From JBKECA01 sp047973435 (GTDB lineage Bacteria; Planctomycetota; Planctomycetia; Planctomycetales; Planctomycetaceae), in contig JBKECA010000123.1 in NCBI GenBank assembly GCA_047973435.1, positions 1-12,209 of the forward strand: 12,209 nt of DNA, read 5' to 3'. The notes beneath the pieces were generated by a model that was given only the letters and a program-made list of their open reading frames with translations, ran no database searches and had not been told where the DNA came from. Of this stretch, positions 1 to 6,407 are shown piece after piece. The translations under genes and the position numbers were made by a program. Each line of letters opens with the position of its first letter. Positions within the stretch are counted from its first letter, which is position 1.

Positions 1-50
1 AGTGTTGAGTGTTGAGTGTTGAGTGTTGAGTGTTGAGTGTTGAGTGTTGA
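1..50. repeat. Tandem 7-nt repeat, seven copies
   Basis: Seven perfect head-to-tail copies of AGTGTTG fill bases 1-49, followed by one further A of an eighth unit before the pattern breaks at 51. The array touches the window edge, so its true length is unknown. The copies show no mismatches, which suggests recent slippage or gene conversion. Heptanucleotide tandem repeats (STRRs) are known from filamentous cyanobacteria; whether this belongs to a comparable class here is inference. Confidence 0.95.
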
Positions 51-69
51 GGACAAATGTCCCGTAGTC

Positions 70-104
70 GGCTCCTGACTCCTAGCTCCTACCCCCTGCT
101 CCAG
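70..104. repeat. Degenerate CT-rich 7-nt repeat tract
   Basis: Read in steps of seven from base 70 the sequence is GGCTCCT, GACTCCT, AGCTCCT, ACCCCCT and then GCTCCAG. Four units share the ending CTCCT or CCCCT, so this is a second, imperfect heptamer tract. It lies 20 nt after the AGTGTTG array and runs up to the start codon of the next gene, occupying the place where a ribosome binding site would be expected. Its complement is AGGAG-like, so the coding strand here is anti-Shine-Dalgarno in sense. Confidence 0.65.
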
Positions 105-928
105 TGCTTTCTTGCTTCACCAACAGCTACGGTCGATTTGGCCCCGAGGCGGCGTTTGAATGGCTTCCGAAGGCGGGCATTCGGTTTGTCGAACTCGCCA
201 TCAAAAACCACGGCGTACCGTCCTTCTTTAGGGAGACGCCGATTCTGACCGAAGCGTCGACGCCGAGTGATGTCGCCCGCGTGCAGCGGCTGCTGGACGA
301 GGCGGGACTGAGGCTCAGCAGCTGCAATGTCAGTTGCGGTAATGTTCTCGATCCGGCGCTCGTCGAGCGGACCATTCGCAAGCTGGATCTGGTGCAGACA
401 CTCGGGGTGGACCGTGTTGTTTCCGGCGGCGGCGAAGCCAAGTCGGCCGCTGAAGAACAGCAACTCTGGACGCATCTCCGGCGGATCGGCGACGCGGCGG
501 CGAAGCGCGGCATCACCTACTGCTGCGAGACGCACCCCGGCAGTTGCCAGAATGCGGAGAGCATGCTGCAGACCATGCAGGCGGTCGACCACCCGCACAT
601 TCGGCTGAACTTCGATACGGGCAACCTGTACTACTACAACCGCGACGTCAATCTGGAGCAGTCGCTGCGGCAGGTGCTCCCTTATGTTGAGCACGTCCAT
701 CTGAAGGAGACACCGGGTGGCTTCGAGCAGTGGCACTTCGTCGAACTCGGCAGCGGTGTCGTCGACTTCCGGATGATTCGGGAAGTGCTGGAGTCCGCCA
801 ACTACGCCGGCCCCTATAGCCTGGAACTGGAGGGGATCAAAGACGAACCAGACCCAACCCTGCCGCAGCACCACCAGCGGGTCGTCGACAGTATCAGTCA
901 CCTCCGCAGTTGCGGATACGACAACTGA
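104..928 (+). CDS. Sugar phosphate isomerase/epimerase family TIM-barrel protein
   Basis: This 274-residue protein belongs to the xylose isomerase-like TIM-barrel group (AP endonuclease family 2 fold), metal-dependent enzymes that isomerise or epimerise sugars and related polyols. Its substrate cannot be told from sequence. The barrel starts at once (SCFTNSYGRFG, residues 3-13). Likely metal-site residues stand at strand ends: E142 (CETHPG), D171 (NFDTGN), H197/H199 (HVHLKE) and E241/E243 (ELEG). There is no signal peptide, so it is cytoplasmic. The start is the GTG at 104: an in-frame TAG at 83-85 rules out anything much longer, and no later ATG keeps the first strand. No Shine-Dalgarno sequence is visible because the CT-rich heptamers occupy that position. 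The gene stands alone, converging on the next one. The family call is firm, the exact activity open. Confidence 0.88.
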   Translation: MLSCFTNSYGRFGPEAAFEWLPKAGIRFVELAIKNHGVPSFFRETPILTEASTPSDVARVQRLLDEAGLRLSSCNVSCGNVLDPALVERTIRKLDLVQTLGVDRVVSGGGEAKSAAEEQQLWTHLRRIGDAAAKRGITYCCETHPGSCQNAESMLQTMQAVDHPHIRLNFDTGNLYYYNRDVNLEQSLRQVLPYVEHVHLKETPGGFEQWHFVELGSGVVDFRMIREVLESANYAGPYSLELEGIKDEPDPTLPQHHQRVVDSISHLRSCGYDN

Positions 929-981
929 AGTCAGTATTTCTGACGAACTGCGGCGTCACGGGCTACCGAGCAGAGGGGACG

Positions 982-1042
982 CGAATCAGCGCGAGCTCAA
1001 GCTGGTCAAGACTTGCAACTCGCGTGAATTCTCGCTGATTCG
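982..1042. repeat. Inverted repeat with 10-bp arms
   Basis: CGAATCAGCG at 982-991 is the exact reverse complement of CGCTGATTCG at 1033-1042, with 41 nt between the arms. The spacer contains a further related phrase (CGCGTGAATTC, 1021-1031). It lies between two convergent genes. It may be a remnant of a dispersed intergenic repeat or a weak RNA structure; nothing here shows a function. Confidence 0.55.
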
Positions 1043-1071
1043 TGATCTATTCTGAACGGGCCATCAACGCA

Positions 1072-1107
1072 AACAGCCGAGACTCCCGTTTGGTCGTCTC
1101 GGCTGTT
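1072..1107. terminator. Hairpin, probable bidirectional terminator
   Basis: AACAGCCGAGAC (1072-1083) pairs perfectly with GTCTCGGCTGTT (1096-1107), giving a 12-bp stem and a 12-nt loop. It lies between two genes that converge, 22 nt beyond the stop codon of the cupredoxin-like gene and 143 nt beyond that of the isomerase gene. The arms end in TGTT or TGTTT on either strand, only a short U stretch, so it is not a textbook intrinsic terminator, but placement and stem strength fit the role. Confidence 0.65.
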
Positions 1108-1129
1108 CGATGTTGTTCAATCGTCGTGG

Positions 1130-1927
1130 TTACTTGAGGGGCAGCAGTTTGGCCACGTCGCCTGACTTCTCAGTCTTGACCTTCAGTGGCTCCATGGTCG
1201 TGCCCCCCTTCTTGACTTCCACGTTCAGGGTCTTGGCCAGGTAACCCGCGGTGTTGTGCCAGATCGTCAGCGTGTGCTTTCCTTCCGGCAAGCCGGCGAT
1301 CTTGAACTTGCCGTCCTTATCCGTCACGGCGGCGTAAGGATGGTCGATGACGAGCCAGTACGACTCCATGTGGGTGTGGATATCGCATTTCACTGCGATG
1401 GGCAGCGGCTCGGCCTTCTTGTTGGCCTTGTCGATCGGCACTTTTTGGCCTTCGCGATCGTTGGCTGGCACCGTAAAGTTGAAGCCCGGGTTGAACACGT
1501 TGTATCCGTGAATATTGTGCGGCACAGCGTCCTCGGACTTGGCGATCACCTGCTGACCCGTTCGCACGATCATCGCCTCTGGGATGAACTGGCAGTGCTT
1601 CTGGTCGATCACCAGCGGTTCCGACGGTACCTTCGCCAGATCGGGATTCACCTTGGCCGCCTTGCGGATGTAGACGAAGACGTCTGCCACACCTTTGTTC
1701 TCGGGGTTGATCGTCAGGTTGTAGTACGGAATCGTCTCCGCCGCACAAACGGCCGCGTCCTTGGCGGTCGGGTCGCCCTTCTCCACCTTATTCTTCATCG
1801 CCGGAATGTCGCCATCCAGAATGATCTGACCTTCGAGGTCAGCATATTGGGCCTGCGAGGCCGCAGCGGACAGTCCGATTGCCAAGGCACAGCAGGCCAG
1901 GCTGATACGCATCACACGTTGCACCAT
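1130..1927 (-). CDS. Secreted cupredoxin-like / carboxypeptidase-regulatory-fold protein
   Basis: This 265-residue exported protein has a signal peptide (hydrophobic core about 7-24, likely cleavage after SQA, residue 27). It resembles planctomycete proteins annotated as methylamine utilization-like or carboxypeptidase regulatory-like. Residues about 28-195 look like a cupredoxin domain: PHNIH supplies H137, and CDIHTHM supplies C181, H184 and M187, the order of type 1 copper ligands. Residues about 195-250 (AAVTDKDGKFKIAGLPEG) match the beta-sandwich regulatory repeat of carboxypeptidases. It may bind copper or carry electrons outside the cytoplasm, but copper binding is not proven; the more usual CDIHPWM segment reads CDIHTHM here. 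The start is the ATG at 1925-1927, with AGGAG (1934-1938) 6 nt upstream on the minus strand. The gene is monocistronic and divergent from the beta-helix gene. Confidence 0.8.
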   Translation of the reverse strand: MVQRVMRISLACCALAIGLSAAASQAQYADLEGQIILDGDIPAMKNKVEKGDPTAKDAAVCAAETIPYYNLTINPENKGVADVFVYIRKAAKVNPDLAKVPSEPLVIDQKHCQFIPEAMIVRTGQQVIAKSEDAVPHNIHGYNVFNPGFNFTVPANDREGQKVPIDKANKKAEPLPIAVKCDIHTHMESYWLVIDHPYAAVTDKDGKFKIAGLPEGKHTLTIWHNTAGYLAKTLNVEVKKGGTTMEPLKVKTEKSGDVAKLLPLK

Positions 1928-2012
1928 CGATATCTCCTCGTTTGCAGATTCGGGTGGATGGGCGGCTGGCCAGCGGTTTTGTCGTCAGCTGGGCAGCGTC
2001 AATCAGGTGGGA

Positions 2013-2037
2013 CCGTGAACATCAATCCCGTTCACGG
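2013..2037. promoter_or_regulatory. Palindrome, candidate operator
   Basis: CCGTGAAC (2013-2020) and GTTCACGG (2030-2037) are perfect 8-nt inverted arms separated by 9 nt. The site is 86 nt upstream of the cupredoxin-like start codon and just upstream of the possible -35 box at 1997-2002, a position suited to a regulator. The same half-site, CGTGAA facing TTCACG, recurs at 6621-6635 and 11612-11642 with other spacings. No regulator is identified. Confidence 0.45.
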
Positions 2038-2127
2038 CAGTGCTTCCCAGTGTAGACGGAGTTCATCACTGCGGCGAGTTACAAAACTCTCCGCGTCACC
2101 GTGGAGTTAGGGTTTTTCCAGCCATGA

Positions 2128-2171
2128 GGACACGCTGTGCTTTCTGGAGCACAGCCGATGTTGCTTTGTCC
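2128..2171. other. Nested hairpin in the divergent gap
   Basis: GCTGTGC (2134-2140) pairs with GCACAGC (2149-2155) over an 8-nt loop, and an outer GGACA (2128-2132) can pair with TGTCC (2167-2171). No T run follows, so it is not an evident terminator. It may be a structured leader of the beta-helix transcript or chance. Confidence 0.35.
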
Positions 2172-2328
2172 CAAAGAGTTCGGGCGCGGAGGCCACCCGT
2201 CGCGACCGATCCGGCTCCCGCCAATGAGACTGATGGTCTCTTGCCCGGAACGCAGGCCGGTTGACGGGGCCCCGCCCGTGGTCGTTACACTGTTTCGATT
2301 GTAGGGATTCTAACGATTGCGCGGCCCC

Positions 2329-2332
2329 GGAG
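2329..2332 (+). promoter_or_regulatory. Shine-Dalgarno site for the beta-helix gene
   Basis: GGAG ends 6 nt before the ATG at 2339. A closer ATG at 2333 touches the GGAG and could not use it. This sets the start at 2339 rather than at the TTG at 2261, from which the frame is also open. Confidence 0.6.
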
Positions 2333-2338
2333 ATGGTT

Positions 2339-3799
2339 ATGCCGATCTGCCCCACGCGACGATCTGTCATCGCCCGACTGATCGCGTTACTGCTGCTGGT
2401 CATGGTTTATCTGCAGGTTTTCGGCTTTCGATTGACGGACGACATCGCTGCTCAGCCCCAACCGGGCCAGCCTGTCGCGACCGATCCCGCGCCACTGGAG
2501 GATTCCACTGACGCTCTTCAGTCGCAGTTGAACGATCCGAACCTAAAGTCCGTCGATCGCTGGACCGGCCTGGTGGAACGTCGCATCACCCGCACGCTGA
2601 CAATTGATCTCGATAAAATTGGCCCCGCGGCTTTGCGGGGGCTCGGGCTTAGTCGCATCGTTATGGACGGACCCGGTCCCGCGCTGCGCATCATCGGGAC
2701 ACACGAGGGAACTGCGGATCCCCAGTCGGTCAAGCCCAACGTCTGGGAACGACAGCGGATGCCGATCATCGATGGATTGGAAATCGTTGGCACGCATCCC
2801 GAGGCCTGCGGCATTGAACTGGTCGGGACGATGCAGGCCACCATTACGCGGGCCAACATCCGGAACTGCCTGCACGCCATTCGTCTGGCCGCTCGCAACC
2901 GGAACGTACTGATCGCCAACTGCCATCTGTACGAGAACCGGGGCTGCGGCGTGCTGCTGGACGATGTCGACCTGCATCAGATCAACATCACCGGCTGTCA
3001 CATCAGCTATAACAACCAGGGGGGCGTGGTGTCGCGGAAGGGGAATGTTCGCAACCTGCACATCACCGGCTGTGATCTCGAAAGCAATATGTCGGCCGAG
3101 GCCGAGCCGACCGCGAACGTGCTGATCGACTGTCGGGAATCGAAGTCCGGCACCGCGGAAGTCGCGATTACGGGCTGCACGATTCAGCACAACAGCACTG
3201 GCCCCGATTCCGCCAACATCCGCATTCTCGGCCGCAGCCTGCCAATGGGCGACGATCAGCCGGTTCGCGAGGGGAATATGACCATCACGGGAAACATCCT
3301 CAGCGACGTGCAATGTAACGTGCACCTGCAGGAATGTCGTGGTGTCACGCTGATGGGAAACACCTTCTGGATGGGCTATCAACATAACCTGCTCGTCGAG
3401 GACTGCAGTCATGTCATCGTCGGCCCAAACAACCTCGATCGCAATCCCCGCTACGCCTACGGCACGGCCCTGACGACGAAGAACGCCGTGGTGTTCCGCA
3501 ACTGTAGCGACTGCACCATCTCGGGGCTGCACGTGACCCATGCCTGGAACGCGGACGCGGGCGTGGTGCTGGAGAAGTGCAGCTGGATGAACATCGACCA
3601 GCTCACCGTCCTCGACTGCGATCACATCGGACTGCTGGTCAAAGACTGCGACCACTGCCGAATCTCCGGTTTGATGATACGCGATCAACGGGAGACGTCG
3701 ACCGACCCCGTTTCCGTGCAGATCGAAGGAAGCGAAGCAATCAAGCTGATCGACGATGGTCTAACGGATGGTCGAATTGAGGGGGAGCCAAGCGAGTAG
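2339..3799 (+). CDS. Exported right-handed parallel beta-helix repeat protein
   Basis: This 486-residue protein (from the ATG at 2339) has a hydrophobic N-terminal segment (about 9-30) after positive charges, so it is exported or anchored in the membrane. A Pro/Gln-rich linker (38-52) follows. The rest, about 83-470, is built of beta-helix rungs of roughly 22-28 residues, as in the NosD / pectate lyase-like class. Repeats are plain: ITGC at 217-220, 242-245 and 277-280, ITGN at 316-319, and turns such as EDCSH (354), RNCSD (387), EKCSW (412), KDCDH (435). Such folds often bind or cleave polysaccharide, but I see no catalytic signature, so a structural or binding role is equally possible. It holds 18 cysteines, many at matching rung positions, which is unusual. 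A TTG start at 2261 would place 26 unrelated residues ahead of the export segment and is disfavoured. Confidence 0.82.
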   Translation: MPICPTRRSVIARLIALLLLVMVYLQVFGFRLTDDIAAQPQPGQPVATDPAPLEDSTDALQSQLNDPNLKSVDRWTGLVERRITRTLTIDLDKIGPAALRGLGLSRIVMDGPGPALRIIGTHEGTADPQSVKPNVWERQRMPIIDGLEIVGTHPEACGIELVGTMQATITRANIRNCLHAIRLAARNRNVLIANCHLYENRGCGVLLDDVDLHQINITGCHISYNNQGGVVSRKGNVRNLHITGCDLESNMSAEAEPTANVLIDCRESKSGTAEVAITGCTIQHNSTGPDSANIRILGRSLPMGDDQPVREGNMTITGNILSDVQCNVHLQECRGVTLMGNTFWMGYQHNLLVEDCSHVIVGPNNLDRNPRYAYGTALTTKNAVVFRNCSDCTISGLHVTHAWNADAGVVLEKCSWMNIDQLTVLDCDHIGLLVKDCDHCRISGLMIRDQRETSTDPVSVQIEGSEAIKLIDDGLTDGRIEGEPSE

Positions 3800-4070
3800 A
3801 CTTGGAATTCAATCCAAGCCCTGCCTCCGCCGAGGCCGGGTCGCACGACCAAGACCAACGGGCCGGTGTGGGACCGGACGCTAACGCGTGCCGGCAGATG
3901 ACGTCTTGACCGACCGCTGCTGGTCGGCGCAAATGGTCCAACCACGTTCGCCCAATACGTCAACTTGGCCCCGGTGCGGTATCGTACTTCGGCTGAGTGT
4001 CGGCTCTACCTCCATCCGCGGGCTGACGCCGCGCGGCTCGCCAGTCCACCTCGCACAGGAATTGGCGGGG

Positions 4071-4076
4071 TATAAT
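4071..4076 (+). promoter_or_regulatory. Perfect -10 box TATAAT
   Basis: TATAAT occurs 52 nt before the preferred start codon at 4123. A -35 hexamer at the usual distance (around 4048-4054) is not recognisable and there is no extended -10 TG. Transcription would begin near 4083, either giving a leader of about 40 nt or, if the ATG at 4084 is used, an essentially leaderless message. It is the only perfect TATAAT I noticed in an intergenic region here. Confidence 0.5.
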
Positions 4077-4110
4077 TCCGTCGATGCGAAGTCCATCATC
4101 TGCGAGATCG

Positions 4111-4118
4111 AAGGGGGG
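4111..4118 (+). promoter_or_regulatory. Shine-Dalgarno site setting the start at 4123
   Basis: AAGGGGGG lies 4 nt before the ATG at 4123, with its AAGGGG core 6 nt away. The ATG at 4084, in the same frame, has nothing comparable upstream, so the shorter protein is preferred. Confidence 0.6.
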
Positions 4119-4122
4119 CGAT

Positions 4123-5418
4123 ATGTCCGACAATAGTTCGGGGCATGCGGTGGAAGGTCGCGACCATCAGCTGGCCTGCATGGAGGAGATGGAGGTTTCC
4201 GGCCACATCATCGACAGCCTGCTGCTGCCAAAGATTCTCGATCAGATCATGCAGCTGGGAGGGGAATTCGAGCTGGTTGATGTCCGCATTGGGCATCGGC
4301 GGCGCGATCCGAGCTATGCGAAGATTCGCGTACTGGCACCGACAGAGGAGCGGCTGGAGGAGATTTTGGCGGCCATTGCCCTGCACGGCGCGACACCCGT
4401 ACAAGGGACCGACTGTCAGCTTATTCCGGCGGACATGACCGGTGCGTTCCCTGAAGGCTTTTACTGCAGCACCAATCAGGCGACCGAGATTCGACTCGAC
4501 GGACACTGGCTGTCGGTTGGCCATCAGAAGATGGATGCCGGGATCGTGGTGGCGGGCGACCATCACTCGGCCCGGTGCGTGACGATGGCGGATGTCAAAG
4601 CCGGCGAACTTGTCGTCGTGGGTCGACGTGGTGTCCGCATTCAGCCATTGCAACGGTCAACCGAGACTGATCCAGACGAAGCGTTCAGCTTTATGTCGAG
4701 CGCCGTCTCCACCGAAAAACCGAAGGGGATCACTGTTCGCGAGATTGCCCGGGTGCTGCACGCGGTGAGGCAGGAGCAGGGGAAAACTCTGCTGGTTGCC
4801 GGGCCGGCGGTGGTGCATACCGGCAGCCGGGACGACTTCAGCCAGCTGATCCGCGACGGGTATGTCGACATTCTGTTTGCCGGCAACGCCCTCGCAGCGC
4901 ACGATATCGAGCAGTCGTTCTACGGAACGAGTCTCGGGGTTTCGATGCAGCACGGTCACCCGGCGGAGAAGGGGCACGAGCATCATCTGCGGAGCATCAA
5001 CCGGATTCGTCGACGGGGGAGCATTCGGGCGGCGGTGGAGCAAGGTGTGCTGACGAGCGGCATCATGTATGAATGCACCCGTCGCGACATTCCGTATGTG
5101 CTTGCGGGCAGCATTCGGGACGATGGGCCGCTTCCCGAGGTGATGACCGATTCGCTCGCCGCGCAGCGGCGGATGCGCGAGTTGTGCCAGGGGGTCGACT
5201 TCTGCCTGATGATCGCCACCATGCTGCATTCGGTCGCCACGGGCAATCTGCTGCCCGCGTGGACCAAGGTGGTGTGCGTCGACATTAACCCGTCGACCGT
5301 CACCAAACTGGCGGATCGCGGATCGTTTCAGACAGTGGGCCTGGTGACGGACGTCGAACCGTTCCTGCGGGTGCTGACGACCGAACTCGAGCGGCTTACG
5401 CCATCGGAGAATCGTTGA
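4123..5418 (+). CDS. TIGR00300 / LOR-SDH domain family protein, possible ornithine cyclodeaminase type
   Basis: The 431-residue protein matches the family with the LOR/SDH bifunctional enzyme conserved region at the N-terminus (about 20-115: VSGHIIDSLLLPKILDQI, DPSYAKIRV) followed by two Rossmann-like parts. Recognisable segments are VAGPAVVHTGS (225-235), LFAGNALAAHDIE (251-263), GHEHHLRSINRIR (284-296), AGSIRDDGPLP (328-338) and VCVDINPSTVTKLADRGS (384-401). From general knowledge, relatives form the C-terminal part of cyanobacterial ArgZ/AgrE and an archaeal ornithine cyclodeaminase that turns ornithine into proline and ammonia. That activity is inferred, not proven. No amidinotransferase domain is attached, so it is the stand-alone form. 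It is cytoplasmic. The last 23 bases overlap the convergent fabD. Starting at 4084 would add 13 residues (MRSPSSARSKGGD) that look non-native. Confidence 0.8.
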   Translation: MSDNSSGHAVEGRDHQLACMEEMEVSGHIIDSLLLPKILDQIMQLGGEFELVDVRIGHRRRDPSYAKIRVLAPTEERLEEILAAIALHGATPVQGTDCQLIPADMTGAFPEGFYCSTNQATEIRLDGHWLSVGHQKMDAGIVVAGDHHSARCVTMADVKAGELVVVGRRGVRIQPLQRSTETDPDEAFSFMSSAVSTEKPKGITVREIARVLHAVRQEQGKTLLVAGPAVVHTGSRDDFSQLIRDGYVDILFAGNALAAHDIEQSFYGTSLGVSMQHGHPAEKGHEHHLRSINRIRRRGSIRAAVEQGVLTSGIMYECTRRDIPYVLAGSIRDDGPLPEVMTDSLAAQRRMRELCQGVDFCLMIATMLHSVATGNLLPAWTKVVCVDINPSTVTKLADRGSFQTVGLVTDVEPFLRVLTTELERLTPSENR

Positions 5419-6313
5419 TAACCGTGCAGGGAATCTTGCGGCTGATTCGTTTGAGCAGGCCGGTCAGCACCTTACCGGGGCCAATTTCGTAGAACTCGTC
5501 GATGCCCGAGTCCAGCAACTGGCGGATCGAGTCCTCCCAGCGAACCGGGCTGATGACTTGCTGGACGAGAATTTGCTTGATTTCAGCCGGGTCGCTATGG
5601 GCGGCAGCGTCGACATTCGAGATGACCGGAATGCGCGGGGACGACAGCTTCGCCGGAGCCAGCGCCGCCGCCAGTCGATCGTCGGCGGGCTTCATGATGT
5701 TGGTATGAAACGCGCCCGCTACGCTGAGCACGATCGGTCGGCCGCCCGCCTGTTCGGCCAGTTCGGCTGCTTTGGCACAGGCCTCTTTGGTCCCCGAGAG
5801 TACAATGTTGCCGGGACAGAGATAATTCGCCAACTCGATTGTGCCGACGGCAGAGGCTGCGTCACGAATGGCCCGGACCTTGTCGACATCCAGCAGCAGA
5901 ATGCTGACCATTCCGGACGGGGTCGCGTCGGCGGCGTCCTGCATCGCCTGCCCGCGCTGCTGAACGACTTTGAGGCCATCCTCGAAAGAGATCGCACCGG
6001 CGAAGACCAATGCCGTGTACTCACCGAGACTCAGACCGGCCGCTTGTTCACACTGGTCGATGACCTCCGGCTTTTCGGCCTTGAGCTTCTCGAGCGCCGC
6101 GAGGCTGGCGACATAGATGGCGGGCTGACTGATGACAGTGGAATCAAGTTCCGCGGCCGGGCCTTCCCGACAGATCTTCGCCAGGTCATAGCCGAGGATT
6201 TCGCGGGCCTCATCAAACAGACGTTTGGCGGCTGGAAACTTGTCGCACAGGGCAACTCCCATACCGACATGCTGGGCTCCCTGGCCCGGAAACAGACAGG
6301 CAATGCGACTCAT
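5396..6313 (-). CDS. fabD: Malonyl-CoA:ACP transacylase
   Basis: FabD moves the malonyl group from CoA to acyl carrier protein, supplying the extender unit for fatty acid synthesis in the cytoplasm. At 305 residues it matches the family length (E. coli 309). Key residues are in place: oxyanion loop PGQGAQ (9-14), nucleophile S95 in GLSLGEY, R120 in QQRGQAM, H203 in GAFHTN and Q251/Q252 near VQQVISPV; ANYLCPGNIVLSG (162-174) is also typical. The motif reads GLSLG rather than GHSLG, a variant I believe occurs in this phylum. The ATG at 6311-6313 is chosen over a TTG two codons earlier; the ribosome site is weak. No other fatty acid genes (plsX, fabH, fabG, acpP, fabF) adjoin it, although fabD usually sits in such a cluster. 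The 3' end overlaps its convergent neighbour. Confidence 0.95.
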   Translation of the reverse strand: MSRIACLFPGQGAQHVGMGVALCDKFPAAKRLFDEAREILGYDLAKICREGPAAELDSTVISQPAIYVASLAALEKLKAEKPEVIDQCEQAAGLSLGEYTALVFAGAISFEDGLKVVQQRGQAMQDAADATPSGMVSILLLDVDKVRAIRDAASAVGTIELANYLCPGNIVLSGTKEACAKAAELAEQAGGRPIVLSVAGAFHTNIMKPADDRLAAALAPAKLSSPRIPVISNVDAAAHSDPAEIKQILVQQVISPVRWEDSIRQLLDSGIDEFYEIGPGKVLTGLLKRISRKIPCTVINDSPMA

Positions 6314-6380
6314 GTGCAATCATCCGTGGCGTTGTCGCTGCGCGGAGAGCGACACAGGTTCGAGGAAATCACCGCGCGGG

Positions 6381-6407
6381 ATGATAGTTAAGAACTTGTC
6401 GACTCAA
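6381..6407 (-). promoter_or_regulatory. Possible fabD promoter
   Basis: On the minus strand TTGAGT (6402-6407, 4 of 6 to the -35 consensus) is followed after 15 nt by TATCAT (6381-6386, 5 of 6 to the -10 consensus). The spacer is shorter than the ideal 17 nt. It would begin transcription around 6374, about 60 nt ahead of the fabD start. Confidence 0.3.

Larger units (their letters stand above)
1928..2338. other. Divergent intergenic region without a convincing gene
   Basis: This gap separates two divergent genes and should hold both promoters. On the minus strand a TTGACG (1997-2002) could be a -35 box for the cupredoxin-like gene, but the matching -10 is poor. An 8-bp-arm palindrome lies at 2013-2037 and a hairpin at 2134-2155. 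The open frame at 2040-2264 (+) has no ribosome site and no recognisable family, but its part from 2194 encodes PVATDPAP, which recurs in the beta-helix protein. The 26 codons upstream of 2339, reachable from a TTG at 2261, are judged non-coding. Confidence 0.6.
3800..4122 (+). other. Intergenic region with three hairpins and a promoter-like box
   Basis: No convincing gene is seen. Just after the beta-helix stop codon, CTTGGA (3801-3806) can pair with TCCAAG (3813-3818), then GCCTC (3823-3827) with GAGGC (3832-3836); neither is followed by a T run, but together they may end the upstream transcript. A third hairpin pairs CCGACC (3910-3915) with GGTCGG (3922-3927). A perfect TATAAT stands at 4071. 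Short open frames here on both strands lack ribosome sites and family features. Confidence 0.5.

Noticed and set aside
1256..2110. A 284-codon open frame on + opposite the cupredoxin-like gene
   Set aside because: It mirrors a gene with signal peptide, ribosome site and family motifs on the minus strand and crosses its start region without any family feature.
2040..2264. A 74-codon frame as a small gene upstream of the beta-helix gene
   Set aside because: There is no Shine-Dalgarno site and no recognisable family or export signal. It is noted only for the PVATDPAP match.
2543..3688. A 381-codon open frame on the minus strand opposite the beta-helix gene
   Set aside because: The + strand frame has clear repeats and an export segment with a ribosome site; the minus frame has neither and is His/Val/Asp-rich shadow sequence.
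4051..4066. Sigma-54-like promoter TCGCACAGGAATTGGC
   Set aside because: It resembles the -24/-12 consensus over most positions, but both near-invariant dinucleotides are broken (CG for GG at -24, GG for GC at -12).
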